From: Brachyspira alvinipulli ATCC 51933
GTDB taxonomy: Bacteria > Spirochaetota > Brachyspiria > Brachyspirales > Brachyspiraceae
DNA: 64,000 nt
NCBI RefSeq assembly: GCF_000518245.1
Contig: NZ_KI912402.1
Location: 488,544 to 552,543 of the forward strand
Direction of reading: 5' to 3'
Part shown: positions 8,653 to 17,247 of the stretch, piece by piece
How the letters are laid out: each line of letters starts with the position of its first letter
How positions within the stretch are numbered: position 1 is the stretch's first letter
The notes under the pieces: generated by a model
What the model was told of the DNA's origin: nothing
The model's input: the letters and a program-made list of their open reading frames with translations, nothing else
The model's database searches: none
Position numbers and translations under genes: made by a program

Positions 8653-10479
8653 ATGGCTAGAAGTATTATAAACATAGTAAATATATCTAAAAGATTTGTT
8701 CATAAGGTTTTGCTTGATAATGTTAATTTGCTTATAGAAGAGAAATCTAAAATAGGCATGATTGGAAGAAACGGAGCGGGTAAAACTACTCTTTTGAAAA
8801 TTCTTATGGGAATTGAAGAGCCTGATGACGGAGAAATAATACTTTCTGATGATGTAAGAATAGGTTATTTACGTCAGCAGGGGGATTTTGATGAAAATGA
8901 AAAGGTTATAGATTATCTTGTAAGAATTACAGGAAAAGAATCTTGGAAATGTTCTAAAATAGCAAGCAGATTTGGTATAGATCATATAAAAGTTAATTAT
9001 AATTTAGGCAATTTATCGAGCGGCTATAGAATGAGAGTTAAACTTTCTGAGATGATGCTTTATGAACCTAATTTTTTAATACTTGACGAACCTTCAAACT
9101 TTTTGGATTTGAATACATTAATAGATTTAGAAAATTTTTTAATGGATTATAATGGTGGATTTTTAATAGTTTCGCATGATAGGGAATTTTTAAAAACTAC
9201 TTGTGAAAAAACCATAGAAATGGAAAATGGAAAAATTACATATTTTCCAGGAGATATAGAAGATTATTTTGAATATAAAGAAGAAAAAGAATATACAATA
9301 AAAAAGTATAATAAAAATATCGAAGAGAGAAAAGCACATTTAGAAAGATTTGTAGAAAGGTTTAGATACAAAGCTACAAAGGCTAAGGCTGTTCAATCAC
9401 GCATAAAGCAGATAGAAAAATTAAAGACTATAGAGATAACTCATCCTGCTAAAAATGTAAAAATCAAATTGCCTGAAGTTCCTGAAAAAAAAGGTTTTGC
9501 ATTGATTTCTGATGATCTTGTAATAGGGTATGGAGATAACATAGTTGCTGAGAGCGGACGTATTGAGATCCCTAGAGGAAGCAGGGTTGCTGTTCTTGGA
9601 CAGAATGGAGAAGGTAAAACTACGTTTTTAAGAACTATAGCAGGAAGGCTTAATCCTATTTCTGGAAGCTATAATTATTCTTATGGTATAAAGATAGCAT
9701 ATTTTGGAGAGGATACGTATAAAAATGTTACAGCAAATGATACAGTTTTGTCATATTTGAAAAAGAATGCCAAACAAGGACTTCTTAGTCAGGAGTTATT
9801 AACTCTTTTAGGTAGTTTCTTATTTTCTGGGGATGATGTTAATAAAGATGTTAAAGTTTTAAGCGGGGGCGAGATGGCAAGACTTTCTCTTCTTTCAGCT
9901 ATTACTCAATGTGCTGATGTGCTTATATTAGATGAGCCTACAAATCATTTGGATTTTGAAACTGTTGAGGCATTAGCATCTTCATTAAGAGATTACGGAG
10001 GAACAATATTTTTTACTTCGCATGACAGAACTTTTGCAAGTTTGCTTGCTGATACTATTATAGAGGTAAAGGATAAAAAACTTTCTCTTTATCCTTCAAA
10101 TTATGAGGCTTATGTTTATAGAGTAAGACTTGATGCTTTGGAAGAGGAAGAAAGGGAATTAAAATATCAGGAGAATAATAAAGAAGTTTTAAGTAAAGAT
10201 AATAATAGTTCAAATGGCGATGAAAAAAATAGTTATGAAGAAAGAAAGAAAATAAGAAATAAACTTTCTAAATATGAATCTTTGCTTAAAAAACATGAGA
10301 AACAGATAGAGGATTATAAGAAGGAAGAGGCTGAAATATTAAAATTTTTTGAAACTTCATTAGGATATGATGATGAAAAAAGCAGGAGACTTATGGAAGT
10401 AAAAAAATTAATAGAAGAAACAGAAAATGAATGGCTTTTAACTAATGAAGAAATAGATAATATAAAGTCTGCATTATAA
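8653..10479 (+). CDS. ABC-F family ATPase (Uup/EttA-like)
   Basis: Soluble twin-ATPase protein of 608 residues without membrane segments. Domain 1: Walker A GRNGAGKTT (38-46), signature LSSGYRMRVKLSE, Walker B FLILDEPSNFLD. A charged helical linker follows (about 200-265). Domain 2: GQNGEGKTT, LSGGEMARLSLL, VLILDEPTNHLD. A C-terminal Lys/Glu-rich coiled coil (about 500-608) resembles that of Uup. ABC-F proteins act on ribosomes, as translation factors or antibiotic-resistance factors, and Uup also on DNA junctions. The motifs of domain 1 are less canonical (SNFLD, LSSGY). No antibiotic-resistance subtype can be assigned. Confidence 0.92.
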   Translation: MARSIINIVNISKRFVHKVLLDNVNLLIEEKSKIGMIGRNGAGKTTLLKILMGIEEPDDGEIILSDDVRIGYLRQQGDFDENEKVIDYLVRITGKESWKCSKIASRFGIDHIKVNYNLGNLSSGYRMRVKLSEMMLYEPNFLILDEPSNFLDLNTLIDLENFLMDYNGGFLIVSHDREFLKTTCEKTIEMENGKITYFPGDIEDYFEYKEEKEYTIKKYNKNIEERKAHLERFVERFRYKATKAKAVQSRIKQIEKLKTIEITHPAKNVKIKLPEVPEKKGFALISDDLVIGYGDNIVAESGRIEIPRGSRVAVLGQNGEGKTTFLRTIAGRLNPISGSYNYSYGIKIAYFGEDTYKNVTANDTVLSYLKKNAKQGLLSQELLTLLGSFLFSGDDVNKDVKVLSGGEMARLSLLSAITQCADVLILDEPTNHLDFETVEALASSLRDYGGTIFFTSHDRTFASLLADTIIEVKDKKLSLYPSNYEAYVYRVRLDALEEEERELKYQENNKEVLSKDNNSSNGDEKNSYEERKKIRNKLSKYESLLKKHEKQIEDYKKEEAEILKFFETSLGYDDEKSRRLMEVKKLIEETENEWLLTNEEIDNIKSAL

Positions 10480-10507
10480 ATACTTTTATTATAAGGGAGA
10501 AAAGTAA

Positions 10508-12088
10508 ATGAGAATTTTTAAAAATGCTAAAATTTATTCTATGGATAAAAATGATAATGTTTATGAAGCTGTTGCAGTTGATAATGGAAGGATATCTTTT
10601 GCAGGAACTAATGAAGAGGTATTAAAAAAATATCCTGAAGCAGAGGAAATAATAGATTTAGAAGGCAGAACAGTTATACCGGGATTTAATGACAGCAATG
10701 TTAATTTTGTTTCTTATGCACGTTTTAATACTATGCTTGATTTAAGCGAATGCAGATCTATAAGAGAGGTAATAGAAATTTCCAAAGAAGCAGAAAGATA
10801 TAATGATTGGGTTATAGGAAGAGGTTGGAATCAGGATTATTTTGAAGAAAAGAGAATGCTTAATAAATATGATTTGGATAATATTTCTAATGAATATCCT
10901 GTTGCTTTTAGAAGATGCTGCGGGGAGATGATAGCTGCAAATAGTAAAGCTCTTGAAATATGCGGAATTACAAGAGATATGCAAAGCGATACTATAGATT
11001 TTGAGAATGGTTTGATAAGTTCAAAAGCTATGGCTTTGATTTTGGCTAAGATTAAATCATTTGAAATTGATACATTAAAATCTTTAATATTAGATACTCA
11101 GGAAGTTTTTTTCAAAATGGGTATTACTTCTGTTCAGGCAGATGATTTGAGAAGTTTGCCGGATTTAGATTACAGAAAAATTATAGATGCTTATCAAAAA
11201 TTACATAGAGAAAAGAAATTAAAAATAAGAGTTTGTGAACAGGCTCAGTTTGTTAATAAAGAAGATATTGATGATTTTAGACAGTATTATTATTATCAAT
11301 ATATAGATGATGACAGATTTAAAGTAGGGCATATTAAATTTATAATAGATGGAGGTATAGGTTCAAGAACTGCACTTTTGAAAGAAGATTATAAAGATTC
11401 TAAAGGATTCAGAGGTGTTACTCAGTATAAGCAGGATGAACTTGATGAATTAGTTGAATATGCAAATAGTTTAGATTATTCTCTTGCTATACAGGCTACA
11501 GGGGACGGAGCTATTGAGATGGCTTTAAATGCAATAGATAAAATAAAGGATACTAAAGATTTCAAATATAGAAGAAATGGTTTAGTGCATTGTCAGATTA
11601 CAGACAAAGAGTTGTTTGAAAGAATGAAAGAATTGAATGTTGGAATATATTATCAGCCTGTATTTTTAAATTATGATATGCATGTTGTTGAAGATAGAGT
11701 AGGACATGAAAAGGCTGCTACAAGTTATGCTTATAAAACAGCTATGGATATAGGAGTTAATATTGGTTTTGGTTCAGCTGGACCTATTGATAGTATTAAT
11801 GTTATGGAAGGTATACATTGTGCAGTTAATAGGGAAGACTTGGAAGGATGGCCTCATGGCGGATGGATGCCTCAGGAAAAACTTACAGTGAAAGAAGCTG
11901 TTTATTTATATACTATGGGAAGTGCTTATATGTCTTTTGAAGACAGTGTAAAAGGAAGCATTGAAGAAGATAAACTTGCTGACTTTATAGTTTTGAATAG
12001 AGATATATTTGAAGTTGATACTAAAGAGATAAAAGATATTAAAGTATTAAAGACTATAATTGATGGAGATATAGTTTATAGTGCCTAA
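10508..12088 (+). CDS. YtcJ-like amidohydrolase-fold protein with degenerate metal site
   Basis: Metal-dependent hydrolase superfamily, family 3 (YtcJ/AepA type), 526 residues. The frame is typical: VIPGFNDSN near the N-terminus, GRGWNQDYFEEKR, IIDGGIGSRTALL, YYQPVF, and the C-terminal beta-sandwich GSIEEDKLADFIVLNRDIF. Most metal or catalytic positions are changed. DSHxH is DSNVN, CGH is CGE, HAIGD is QATGD, and GSDAPV is GSAGPI. Only the VHCQ histidine and the barrel lysine remain. It could be a pseudoenzyme or have a new chemistry. A strong AAGGGAGAAAAG site precedes the ATG, and the gene is intact, so it is probably expressed. Confidence 0.85.
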   Translation: MRIFKNAKIYSMDKNDNVYEAVAVDNGRISFAGTNEEVLKKYPEAEEIIDLEGRTVIPGFNDSNVNFVSYARFNTMLDLSECRSIREVIEISKEAERYNDWVIGRGWNQDYFEEKRMLNKYDLDNISNEYPVAFRRCCGEMIAANSKALEICGITRDMQSDTIDFENGLISSKAMALILAKIKSFEIDTLKSLILDTQEVFFKMGITSVQADDLRSLPDLDYRKIIDAYQKLHREKKLKIRVCEQAQFVNKEDIDDFRQYYYYQYIDDDRFKVGHIKFIIDGGIGSRTALLKEDYKDSKGFRGVTQYKQDELDELVEYANSLDYSLAIQATGDGAIEMALNAIDKIKDTKDFKYRRNGLVHCQITDKELFERMKELNVGIYYQPVFLNYDMHVVEDRVGHEKAATSYAYKTAMDIGVNIGFGSAGPIDSINVMEGIHCAVNREDLEGWPHGGWMPQEKLTVKEAVYLYTMGSAYMSFEDSVKGSIEEDKLADFIVLNRDIFEVDTKEIKDIKVLKTIIDGDIVYSA

Positions 12089-12117
12089 TAATTATTTGAT
12101 ATAATTTTGTATATAAT

Positions 12118-12150
12118 AAAGGATTTGGATTTTCCCAGATCCTTTTTTAT
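12118..12150 (+). terminator. Terminator between the amidohydrolase gene and cdsA
   Basis: AAAGGATTTGG (12118-12128) pairs over 11 positions (one G-T) with CCAGATCCTTT (12135-12145) around a 6-base loop, followed by T-rich DNA. A-rich flank on the left allows weak function on the minus strand for cdsA too. Confidence 0.9.
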
Positions 12151-12173
12151 TTTGATAGAAAATAGATTGAAAC

Positions 12174-13079
12174 TTATTGTAATATTAGTAAAATATAATA
12201 TGATATAGGAGCAGTTAATATTACACTGTCAAATATGTCAAATACTCCTCCATGACCTGGAAATAGTTTGCTTGAATCTTTGGTATCATACATTCTTTTT
12301 ATAAGACTTTCACCCATATCTCCAAGAAAGCCTGTTATTGTAAATATTGAGGTTAATAATATTATTTGCGGAAGAGTAAAATTTGGTATATTTTTACCTA
12401 GAAAAATAGTTAAATATCCTTTAGAATATAGATAATAGTATAAAATTCCAATGGGTATTGTAAATAAAAACATTCCAACTAATCCTTCATAGCTTTTATT
12501 TGGTGAAGCACTATTAGAAAGTTTATGTTTTCCTATTTTTCTTCCAACAACATATCCTCCTGTATCGCTAAGCCAAGCACATAATAAAATAAATACTATA
12601 TAATATTTTCCACTAGGCATAAAACGCATAAGAGATATATGCCATACTCCCAAACCAACATATATGAAGCAAAATACAGCAGTTAATATAGCCCTTCCTT
12701 TTTCTTCAAAAGTAGAAACATTTACTTTAAAAATATTTATTATGAATAATACTGCTATTAAAGCAAAAACCATTACTAAAGATAAATCCATTGAAGGATT
12801 TTTTGTTTCTATTATTTTATAAAGATTTGAAAAATCGCCTTTGAATACATTAAGTCCGCATATAGTTATTACATATCCTAAAACCATAGCTATCATTGAT
12901 GCTATTACTGTTCTTAAATTTTTCTGTCTATGAACTTTTGCCATGTAAAATATTTCTAATGCACTAAGAATAGATATGGACAATATAAGAAGATGAAATA
13001 AATATATAACTTTATCATAAAACATTATTATGGTAAATAATGGAAGAGTAATTGCTACAGATATTAACCTTTTTTTCAT
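12174..13079 (-). CDS. cdsA: Phosphatidate cytidylyltransferase (CDP-diglyceride synthase)
   Basis: Multi-pass inner-membrane enzyme making CDP-diacylglycerol from CTP and phosphatidic acid, the entry point to phospholipid synthesis. About eight hydrophobic segments precede the C-terminal signature. That signature reads GDMGESLIKRMYDTKDSSKLF with PGHGGVFDIFDS, containing the conserved Lys-Asp and the GHGG/D-x-x-DS residues. Length (301 aa) is usual. It is the last gene of frr-uppS-cdsA, 6 bases after uppS, an order common in bacteria. Confidence 0.93.
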   Translation of the reverse strand: MKKRLISVAITLPLFTIIMFYDKVIYLFHLLILSISILSALEIFYMAKVHRQKNLRTVIASMIAMVLGYVITICGLNVFKGDFSNLYKIIETKNPSMDLSLVMVFALIAVLFIINIFKVNVSTFEEKGRAILTAVFCFIYVGLGVWHISLMRFMPSGKYYIVFILLCAWLSDTGGYVVGRKIGKHKLSNSASPNKSYEGLVGMFLFTIPIGILYYYLYSKGYLTIFLGKNIPNFTLPQIILLTSIFTITGFLGDMGESLIKRMYDTKDSSKLFPGHGGVFDIFDSVILTAPISYYILLILQ

Positions 13080-13085
13080 GATAAA

Positions 13086-13808
13086 TCAAAGACCTCCATA
13101 TCTTCTATTTCTATTAGAGTATTCATCTATAGCTTTTTTGAAATTGTCTTTAGAGAAATCAGGCCATAATATATCAGTAAAATATAATTCACTATATGAT
13201 GCCTGATACATAAGAAAATTACTTAATCTTGATTCTCCAGATGTTCTAATTATAAGGTCAGGATCTGGTGTATCTTTTGTATATAAGTAATTTTTAATAA
13301 AATTTTCATCTATGTTTTCTATATCTATTTTATTATCTTTTACATCATAACATATATTTTTGATAGCATTTTTTAATTCGTCTCTAAATCCATAATTCAA
13401 AGCTAATATCACAGTTAATATCGGATTTTTACATTTCTCTAATGTTTCTTTTTCTGTTTCTTCTATTGTTTTTATAGTATCTTTTGGAAATGCTGTAATA
13501 TCACCTATATGTTTTACTAATATATTATTTGAAATTAATCTTTTAATCTCTTTTTTATAAAATTCTTTTAATAATTGAAATAGAGCCTTCTTTTCTTCCT
13601 CAGGTCTTTTCCAATTTTCTGTAGAAAAAGCATATAGGGTCAAATATTTTATATTAATCTCACAGCATGCTTCTACTATATTGATTACATTTTCACTTCC
13701 TGCTCTATGACCATAACTTCTGCTTTTATTATGAGCATTAGCCCATCTGCCATTGCCATCCATGATTATAGCCACATGTGTAGGAATTTTCGACTCATCA
13801 GTAATCAT
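13086..13808 (-). CDS. uppS: Undecaprenyl diphosphate synthase (cis-prenyltransferase)
   Basis: Makes the C55 isoprenoid carrier for cell-wall precursors from FPP and IPP. The catalytic aspartate is in HVAIIMDGNGRWAN, GHRAGSENV follows, and the C-terminal substrate box RTSGESRLSNFLMYQ continues into ELYFTDILWPDF. Length (240 aa) is normal. Its start codon overlaps the frr stop (ATGA), so translation is probably coupled. Confidence 0.95.
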   Translation of the reverse strand: MITDESKIPTHVAIIMDGNGRWANAHNKSRSYGHRAGSENVINIVEACCEINIKYLTLYAFSTENWKRPEEEKKALFQLLKEFYKKEIKRLISNNILVKHIGDITAFPKDTIKTIEETEKETLEKCKNPILTVILALNYGFRDELKNAIKNICYDVKDNKIDIENIDENFIKNYLYTKDTPDPDLIIRTSGESRLSNFLMYQASYSELYFTDILWPDFSKDNFKKAIDEYSNRNRRYGGL

Positions 13809-14353
13809 ATAGTATCTAATTCTTTTTCTTTTGCTGAGATTAGTTCATCAATCTTTTTAATATATAAATCTGTATCATTTTGTATTTTTTTCTCTTGAGA
13901 CTTTGATTCATCTTCAGTAATTGTTTTATCTTTTAATTCTTTTTTTATTTTATCATTTTCATCTCTTCTTATATTACGAACAGCTATTTTAGCATCTTCT
14001 CCTCTATGTCTTACACCTTTTTTTAATTCTTCTCTTCTTTCTTTTGTAAGTTCGGGTACAACTATTCTAATATTTCCACCATCATTGAAAGGGTTAAAAC
14101 CTAAATCAGCTTTCAATATAGCTTTTTCTATGTCACTAACTAAACCTTTGTCAAATGGCTGTATCATAATAGTTCTTGAATCCGGAGTTGAAATATTACC
14201 TACTTGTTTTAGTGGCATATTACTTCCATAAGCTTCTACTTTAACTCCGTCCAATATTGAAGCATTGGCTCTTCCTGTTCTTATACCTTTTAAATCATTT
14301 TGCAAACTTGAAATAGCCTTTTCCATTCTATCTTTATACGATTCTTTTGACAT
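13805..14353 (-). CDS. frr: Ribosome recycling factor
   Basis: Splits post-termination ribosomes together with EF-G. The 182-residue protein covers the whole family length. RTGRANASILDGVKVEAYG, PLKQVGNISTPDSRTI, IQPFDKG and the C-terminal helix GEDAKIAVRNIRRDENDKIKK are diagnostic. First gene of the frr-uppS-cdsA operon, with AGAGG about 10 bases before the ATG and a consensus promoter upstream on the minus strand. rpsB, tsf and pyrH, often neighbours, are absent. Confidence 0.97.
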   Translation of the reverse strand: MSKESYKDRMEKAISSLQNDLKGIRTGRANASILDGVKVEAYGSNMPLKQVGNISTPDSRTIMIQPFDKGLVSDIEKAILKADLGFNPFNDGGNIRIVVPELTKERREELKKGVRHRGEDAKIAVRNIRRDENDKIKKELKDKTITEDESKSQEKKIQNDTDLYIKKIDELISAKEKELDTI

Positions 14354-14395
14354 AGATAAAACCTCTTTAATTCTAAATAATATTTATTTTAATAG

Positions 14396-14424
14396 ATTAT
14401 AATTTAATATAATACTATTGTCAA
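14396..14424 (-). promoter_or_regulatory. Consensus sigma-70 promoter for frr-uppS-cdsA
   Basis: On the minus strand TTGACA (complement of 14419-14424), a 17-base spacer and TATAAT (complement of 14396-14401) match consensus exactly. The ATG is at 14353. Confidence 0.85.
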
Positions 14425-14612
14425 GTTAATTCTTTATATAAGTTTATATGTATTTTTTAGATTAAAAATAAGTTTTTGTAAAATAAACTGAAAAATAGGA
14501 AAATTATTAATATTATATCTTATAATTTCTAAATTTAATTAAATATTATATAAATTCAATGCATTCTAAATTGTTTTTAATAAAATAAAAATTAATTTTG
14601 AATTATAGTATA

Positions 14613-14640
14613 TTGAATTATTTATTTTATCTTATATAAT
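14613..14640 (+). promoter_or_regulatory. Promoter of manA, possibly giving a leaderless mRNA
   Basis: TTGAAT (14613-14618), 16-base spacer, TATAAT (14635-14640). The expected start of transcription, 6-8 bases after the -10 box, falls on or beside the manA ATG at 14647. No Shine-Dalgarno sequence is present. Confidence 0.65.
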
Positions 14641-14646
14641 TAAACT

Positions 14647-15624
14647 ATGTATTTATTAGAATTTAAAGAAATATCAAAAGAAGTTATTTGGGGTGGAAAT
14701 GTACTTGCTTCATTATATTCAAAGTCTTTTGATAAGAATAAAACTATAGGTGAGAGTTGGGAAATTTGTGATCTGCCTAATGATAATAATGTTGTGCTTA
14801 ATGGAGAACTCAAAGGAAGAACTTTATCATCTTTAGTAAAAGAATATGGTACTAAACTTTTAGGAACAAAATTTAAAGAAGATTATTTTCCTCTTCTTAT
14901 AAAACTTATAGATGCTAGAGATAAGCTGTCAATACAAGTTCATCCAGATGAAGAATATGCCAATAAAAGACATAATAAACATGGTAAAAATGAAATGTGG
15001 TATGTTATGAATACAGATGGCAATGCAAAACTTCTTATAGGATTAAAAGAAAATTTTACTAAAGAAGATTTAAAAAATGCTTTGAATGATAAAAAAAACA
15101 TAGAAGATATGTTTAATTATTTTGATATTAAAGCAGGAGATGCTTTCTATATTCCTAACGGATGCATACATGCCATACTTGGTAATTCTGTTATAGCTGA
15201 GATACAAACGCCAAGCGATGTTACATATAGGCTTTATGATTGGAACAGAGTTGATAAAAATGGAAAATCAAGAGAACTTCATATAGAAGATTCATTTAAT
15301 GTTATCAAAGATATAAATGCTTACAGTTTGAAATCTGATAAAAAAAATAAATTTAAAGATGCCTCATTGGAAATTAATACAGTGTTTTCAAATGAATATT
15401 TTACAGCTGAGGAATATATTGTTAAAGATAGTTTCTCTTCAAAAACTAATGATGAAAGTTTTGAAATAATTATTGTTATAGATGGTAATGGAATAATAAA
15501 ATCTAATATAGATAATAATATTGTTAATCTCTATTCTGGAAAAACTGTTTTAATACCAGCCAGTTTAGGTGAATATATAATAAATACTGATAATAGTATA
15601 AAATTTTTGAGGATAACTTTATAA
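14647..15624 (+). CDS. manA: Mannose-6-phosphate isomerase, class I
   Basis: Zinc enzyme interconverting mannose-6-phosphate and fructose-6-phosphate. Metal-binding and family motifs are VHPDEEYA (Gln/His/Glu set), KNEMWYVM, and YIPNGCIHAI with the conserved His. Length (325 aa) fits the short Bacillus-type ManA. The stop is one base before the mlaF-like start, so they are cotranscribed. The start ATG has no ribosome binding site and lies about 7 bases after a -10 box, suggesting leaderless translation. Confidence 0.94.
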   Translation: MYLLEFKEISKEVIWGGNVLASLYSKSFDKNKTIGESWEICDLPNDNNVVLNGELKGRTLSSLVKEYGTKLLGTKFKEDYFPLLIKLIDARDKLSIQVHPDEEYANKRHNKHGKNEMWYVMNTDGNAKLLIGLKENFTKEDLKNALNDKKNIEDMFNYFDIKAGDAFYIPNGCIHAILGNSVIAEIQTPSDVTYRLYDWNRVDKNGKSRELHIEDSFNVIKDINAYSLKSDKKNKFKDASLEINTVFSNEYFTAEEYIVKDSFSSKTNDESFEIIIVIDGNGIIKSNIDNNIVNLYSGKTVLIPASLGEYIINTDNSIKFLRITL

Positions 15625-15625
15625 T

Positions 15626-16405
15626 ATGAGCTATATTATAGAATTAAAAGATGTTTATAAAACTTTTGGACCGCAAAAAGTATTAAATGGTGTTAATCTT
15701 AAAGTAAATAAAGGTGAAACATTATCTGTAATAGGTAATTCAGGATGCGGTAAAAGTGTTCTTATAAAACATTTAATAGGACTTCTTCAGCCGGATTCAG
15801 GTACAATAATAATAGATGGACATGATATCAATCAGATTTCAGATAATGAATTAACAGAAGTACGTAAAAAATTTGCCATGGTTTTTCAAGGTGCAGCTTT
15901 ATTCGATTCATTAAACGTTTATGAAAATGTAAGTTTTGGATTAAGAAGAATAAAAAAAGGTATGCCTGAGGATAGAATAAAAGTAAAAGTTGCAGAAGTA
16001 TTGGAGATGGTAGGTATGCCTAATATAGAACATAAAATGCCTTCAGAGCTTTCCGGAGGTATGAAAAAGCGTGTGGGATTAGCACGTGCTATAGCTATGG
16101 ACCCTGAAATATTGCTTTATGATGAACCTACAACAGGTTTAGATCCTGTTATGTCCAGGGTTATAGACGATTTGATAGTAAAAATGCAGTCTATTCTTAA
16201 TGTTACAAGTATAGTTATTACACATGATATGACTAGTGTATTTAGAATGTCAGATAGAGTTGTTATGCTGCATAAAGGACAGATTATAGAAGGAGGGGAT
16301 CCTGATCATTTGCATGAGATAGAGAATCCTCATTTAAAGTTCTTTTTTATGAGTAGTATAGCTAAAAAAGGTGAAGATATAGAAAGTATAAGACCAAAAG
16401 ATTAA
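15626..16405 (+). CDS. mlaF: ABC transporter ATPase of the Mla lipid system (MlaF-like)
   Basis: Cytosolic ATPase for MCE-type lipid transport between inner and outer membranes. Walker A GNSGCGKSV (about 37-45), Q-loop VFQGAALFDSLNVYENV, signature LSGGMKKRVGLARA and Walker B ILLYDEPTTGLDP. The combination GCGKSVLIKHLIGLLQPDSG with SGGMKKRV is typical of MlaF/Ttg2A. The MCE gene follows after 39 bases. The membrane permease MlaE is not next to either gene. Confidence 0.9.
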   Translation: MSYIIELKDVYKTFGPQKVLNGVNLKVNKGETLSVIGNSGCGKSVLIKHLIGLLQPDSGTIIIDGHDINQISDNELTEVRKKFAMVFQGAALFDSLNVYENVSFGLRRIKKGMPEDRIKVKVAEVLEMVGMPNIEHKMPSELSGGMKKRVGLARAIAMDPEILLYDEPTTGLDPVMSRVIDDLIVKMQSILNVTSIVITHDMTSVFRMSDRVVMLHKGQIIEGGDPDHLHEIENPHLKFFFMSSIAKKGEDIESIRPKD

Positions 16406-16444
16406 TATTATTTTTATATATAATTTTTAGGATAAGGACAGCAT

Positions 16445-17224
16445 ATGAAAAATAAAGTAAAATTAGGTATATTTTTTATCATTACTTTTGTAATATTTGT
16501 ATGTGCAATAGTATTGCTAGGTAATTTCAAGTTGAAAGGTGATGGATATAGAATATATGTAGACTATGTATTTATCGGTGATTTGCAAGAAAATGGTAAA
16601 GTTTCATACAGAGGTGGCGGAATACAGATAGGTTTTATTGAAAAGATAAGCATTAATGCAGATGGTACAATAAGAGTAACTTTGTTTATAACAGATAAAA
16701 CTGTTATTATACCAGAAGGTACAAAATTTTCTATACAAACAGTTGGTTTAGGATTGGGTGAAAAATATATAATGGTGTCTCCTCCAGCTATTGATACTAC
16801 AGGTATGAAAAGTATAGCACCTGAAAGTGTAGTTAAAGGTGTTGAGCCTTTTAGTATAGAAACTACTTTGGGTTCTATAGGTGATATAGGGAAAGATTTA
16901 AATTTTCAAGAGTTTTCATCAATAATTACTAACCTCGCACAAACTATTAATATGATTTCAGATGTTATAGGTACTAATGAAGAAAATATTACAAAGTCTA
17001 TTTCAAATGTTAATGACAGTTTATCACATATTAATAGCATTACAAAAGATTTAGCATCTGTTATCAATGATGTTGAAAAAGGAAATGGAACTGCAGGAGC
17101 TTTATTTAAAGATGATGCAATGAAGACTAATATTTCAGCAATAATTACTAATTTGAGAATATTTAGCGAGAAATTAAGAGATAATCCTTCTGTTCTTCTT
17201 TTTAGAGAAACAGAGAAGAAATAA
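16445..17224 (+). CDS. mlaD: MlaD family (MCE domain) lipid transport protein
   Basis: Periplasmic substrate-binding component of the Mla system, anchored by one N-terminal helix (about 7-27). The MCE domain spans about 38-120, with YRGGGIQIGFIEKISI and TVGLGLGEKYIMVSPP. A helical C-terminus of about 110 residues follows, likely an alpha-helical tunnel or oligomer region. Length 259 aa. Cotranscription with the mlaF-like ATPase supports the role. Confidence 0.9.
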   Translation: MKNKVKLGIFFIITFVIFVCAIVLLGNFKLKGDGYRIYVDYVFIGDLQENGKVSYRGGGIQIGFIEKISINADGTIRVTLFITDKTVIIPEGTKFSIQTVGLGLGEKYIMVSPPAIDTTGMKSIAPESVVKGVEPFSIETTLGSIGDIGKDLNFQEFSSIITNLAQTINMISDVIGTNEENITKSISNVNDSLSHINSITKDLASVINDVEKGNGTAGALFKDDAMKTNISAIITNLRIFSEKLRDNPSVLLFRETEKK

Positions 17225-17247
17225 TAGTTTTTGTTTATGGAGGATAC

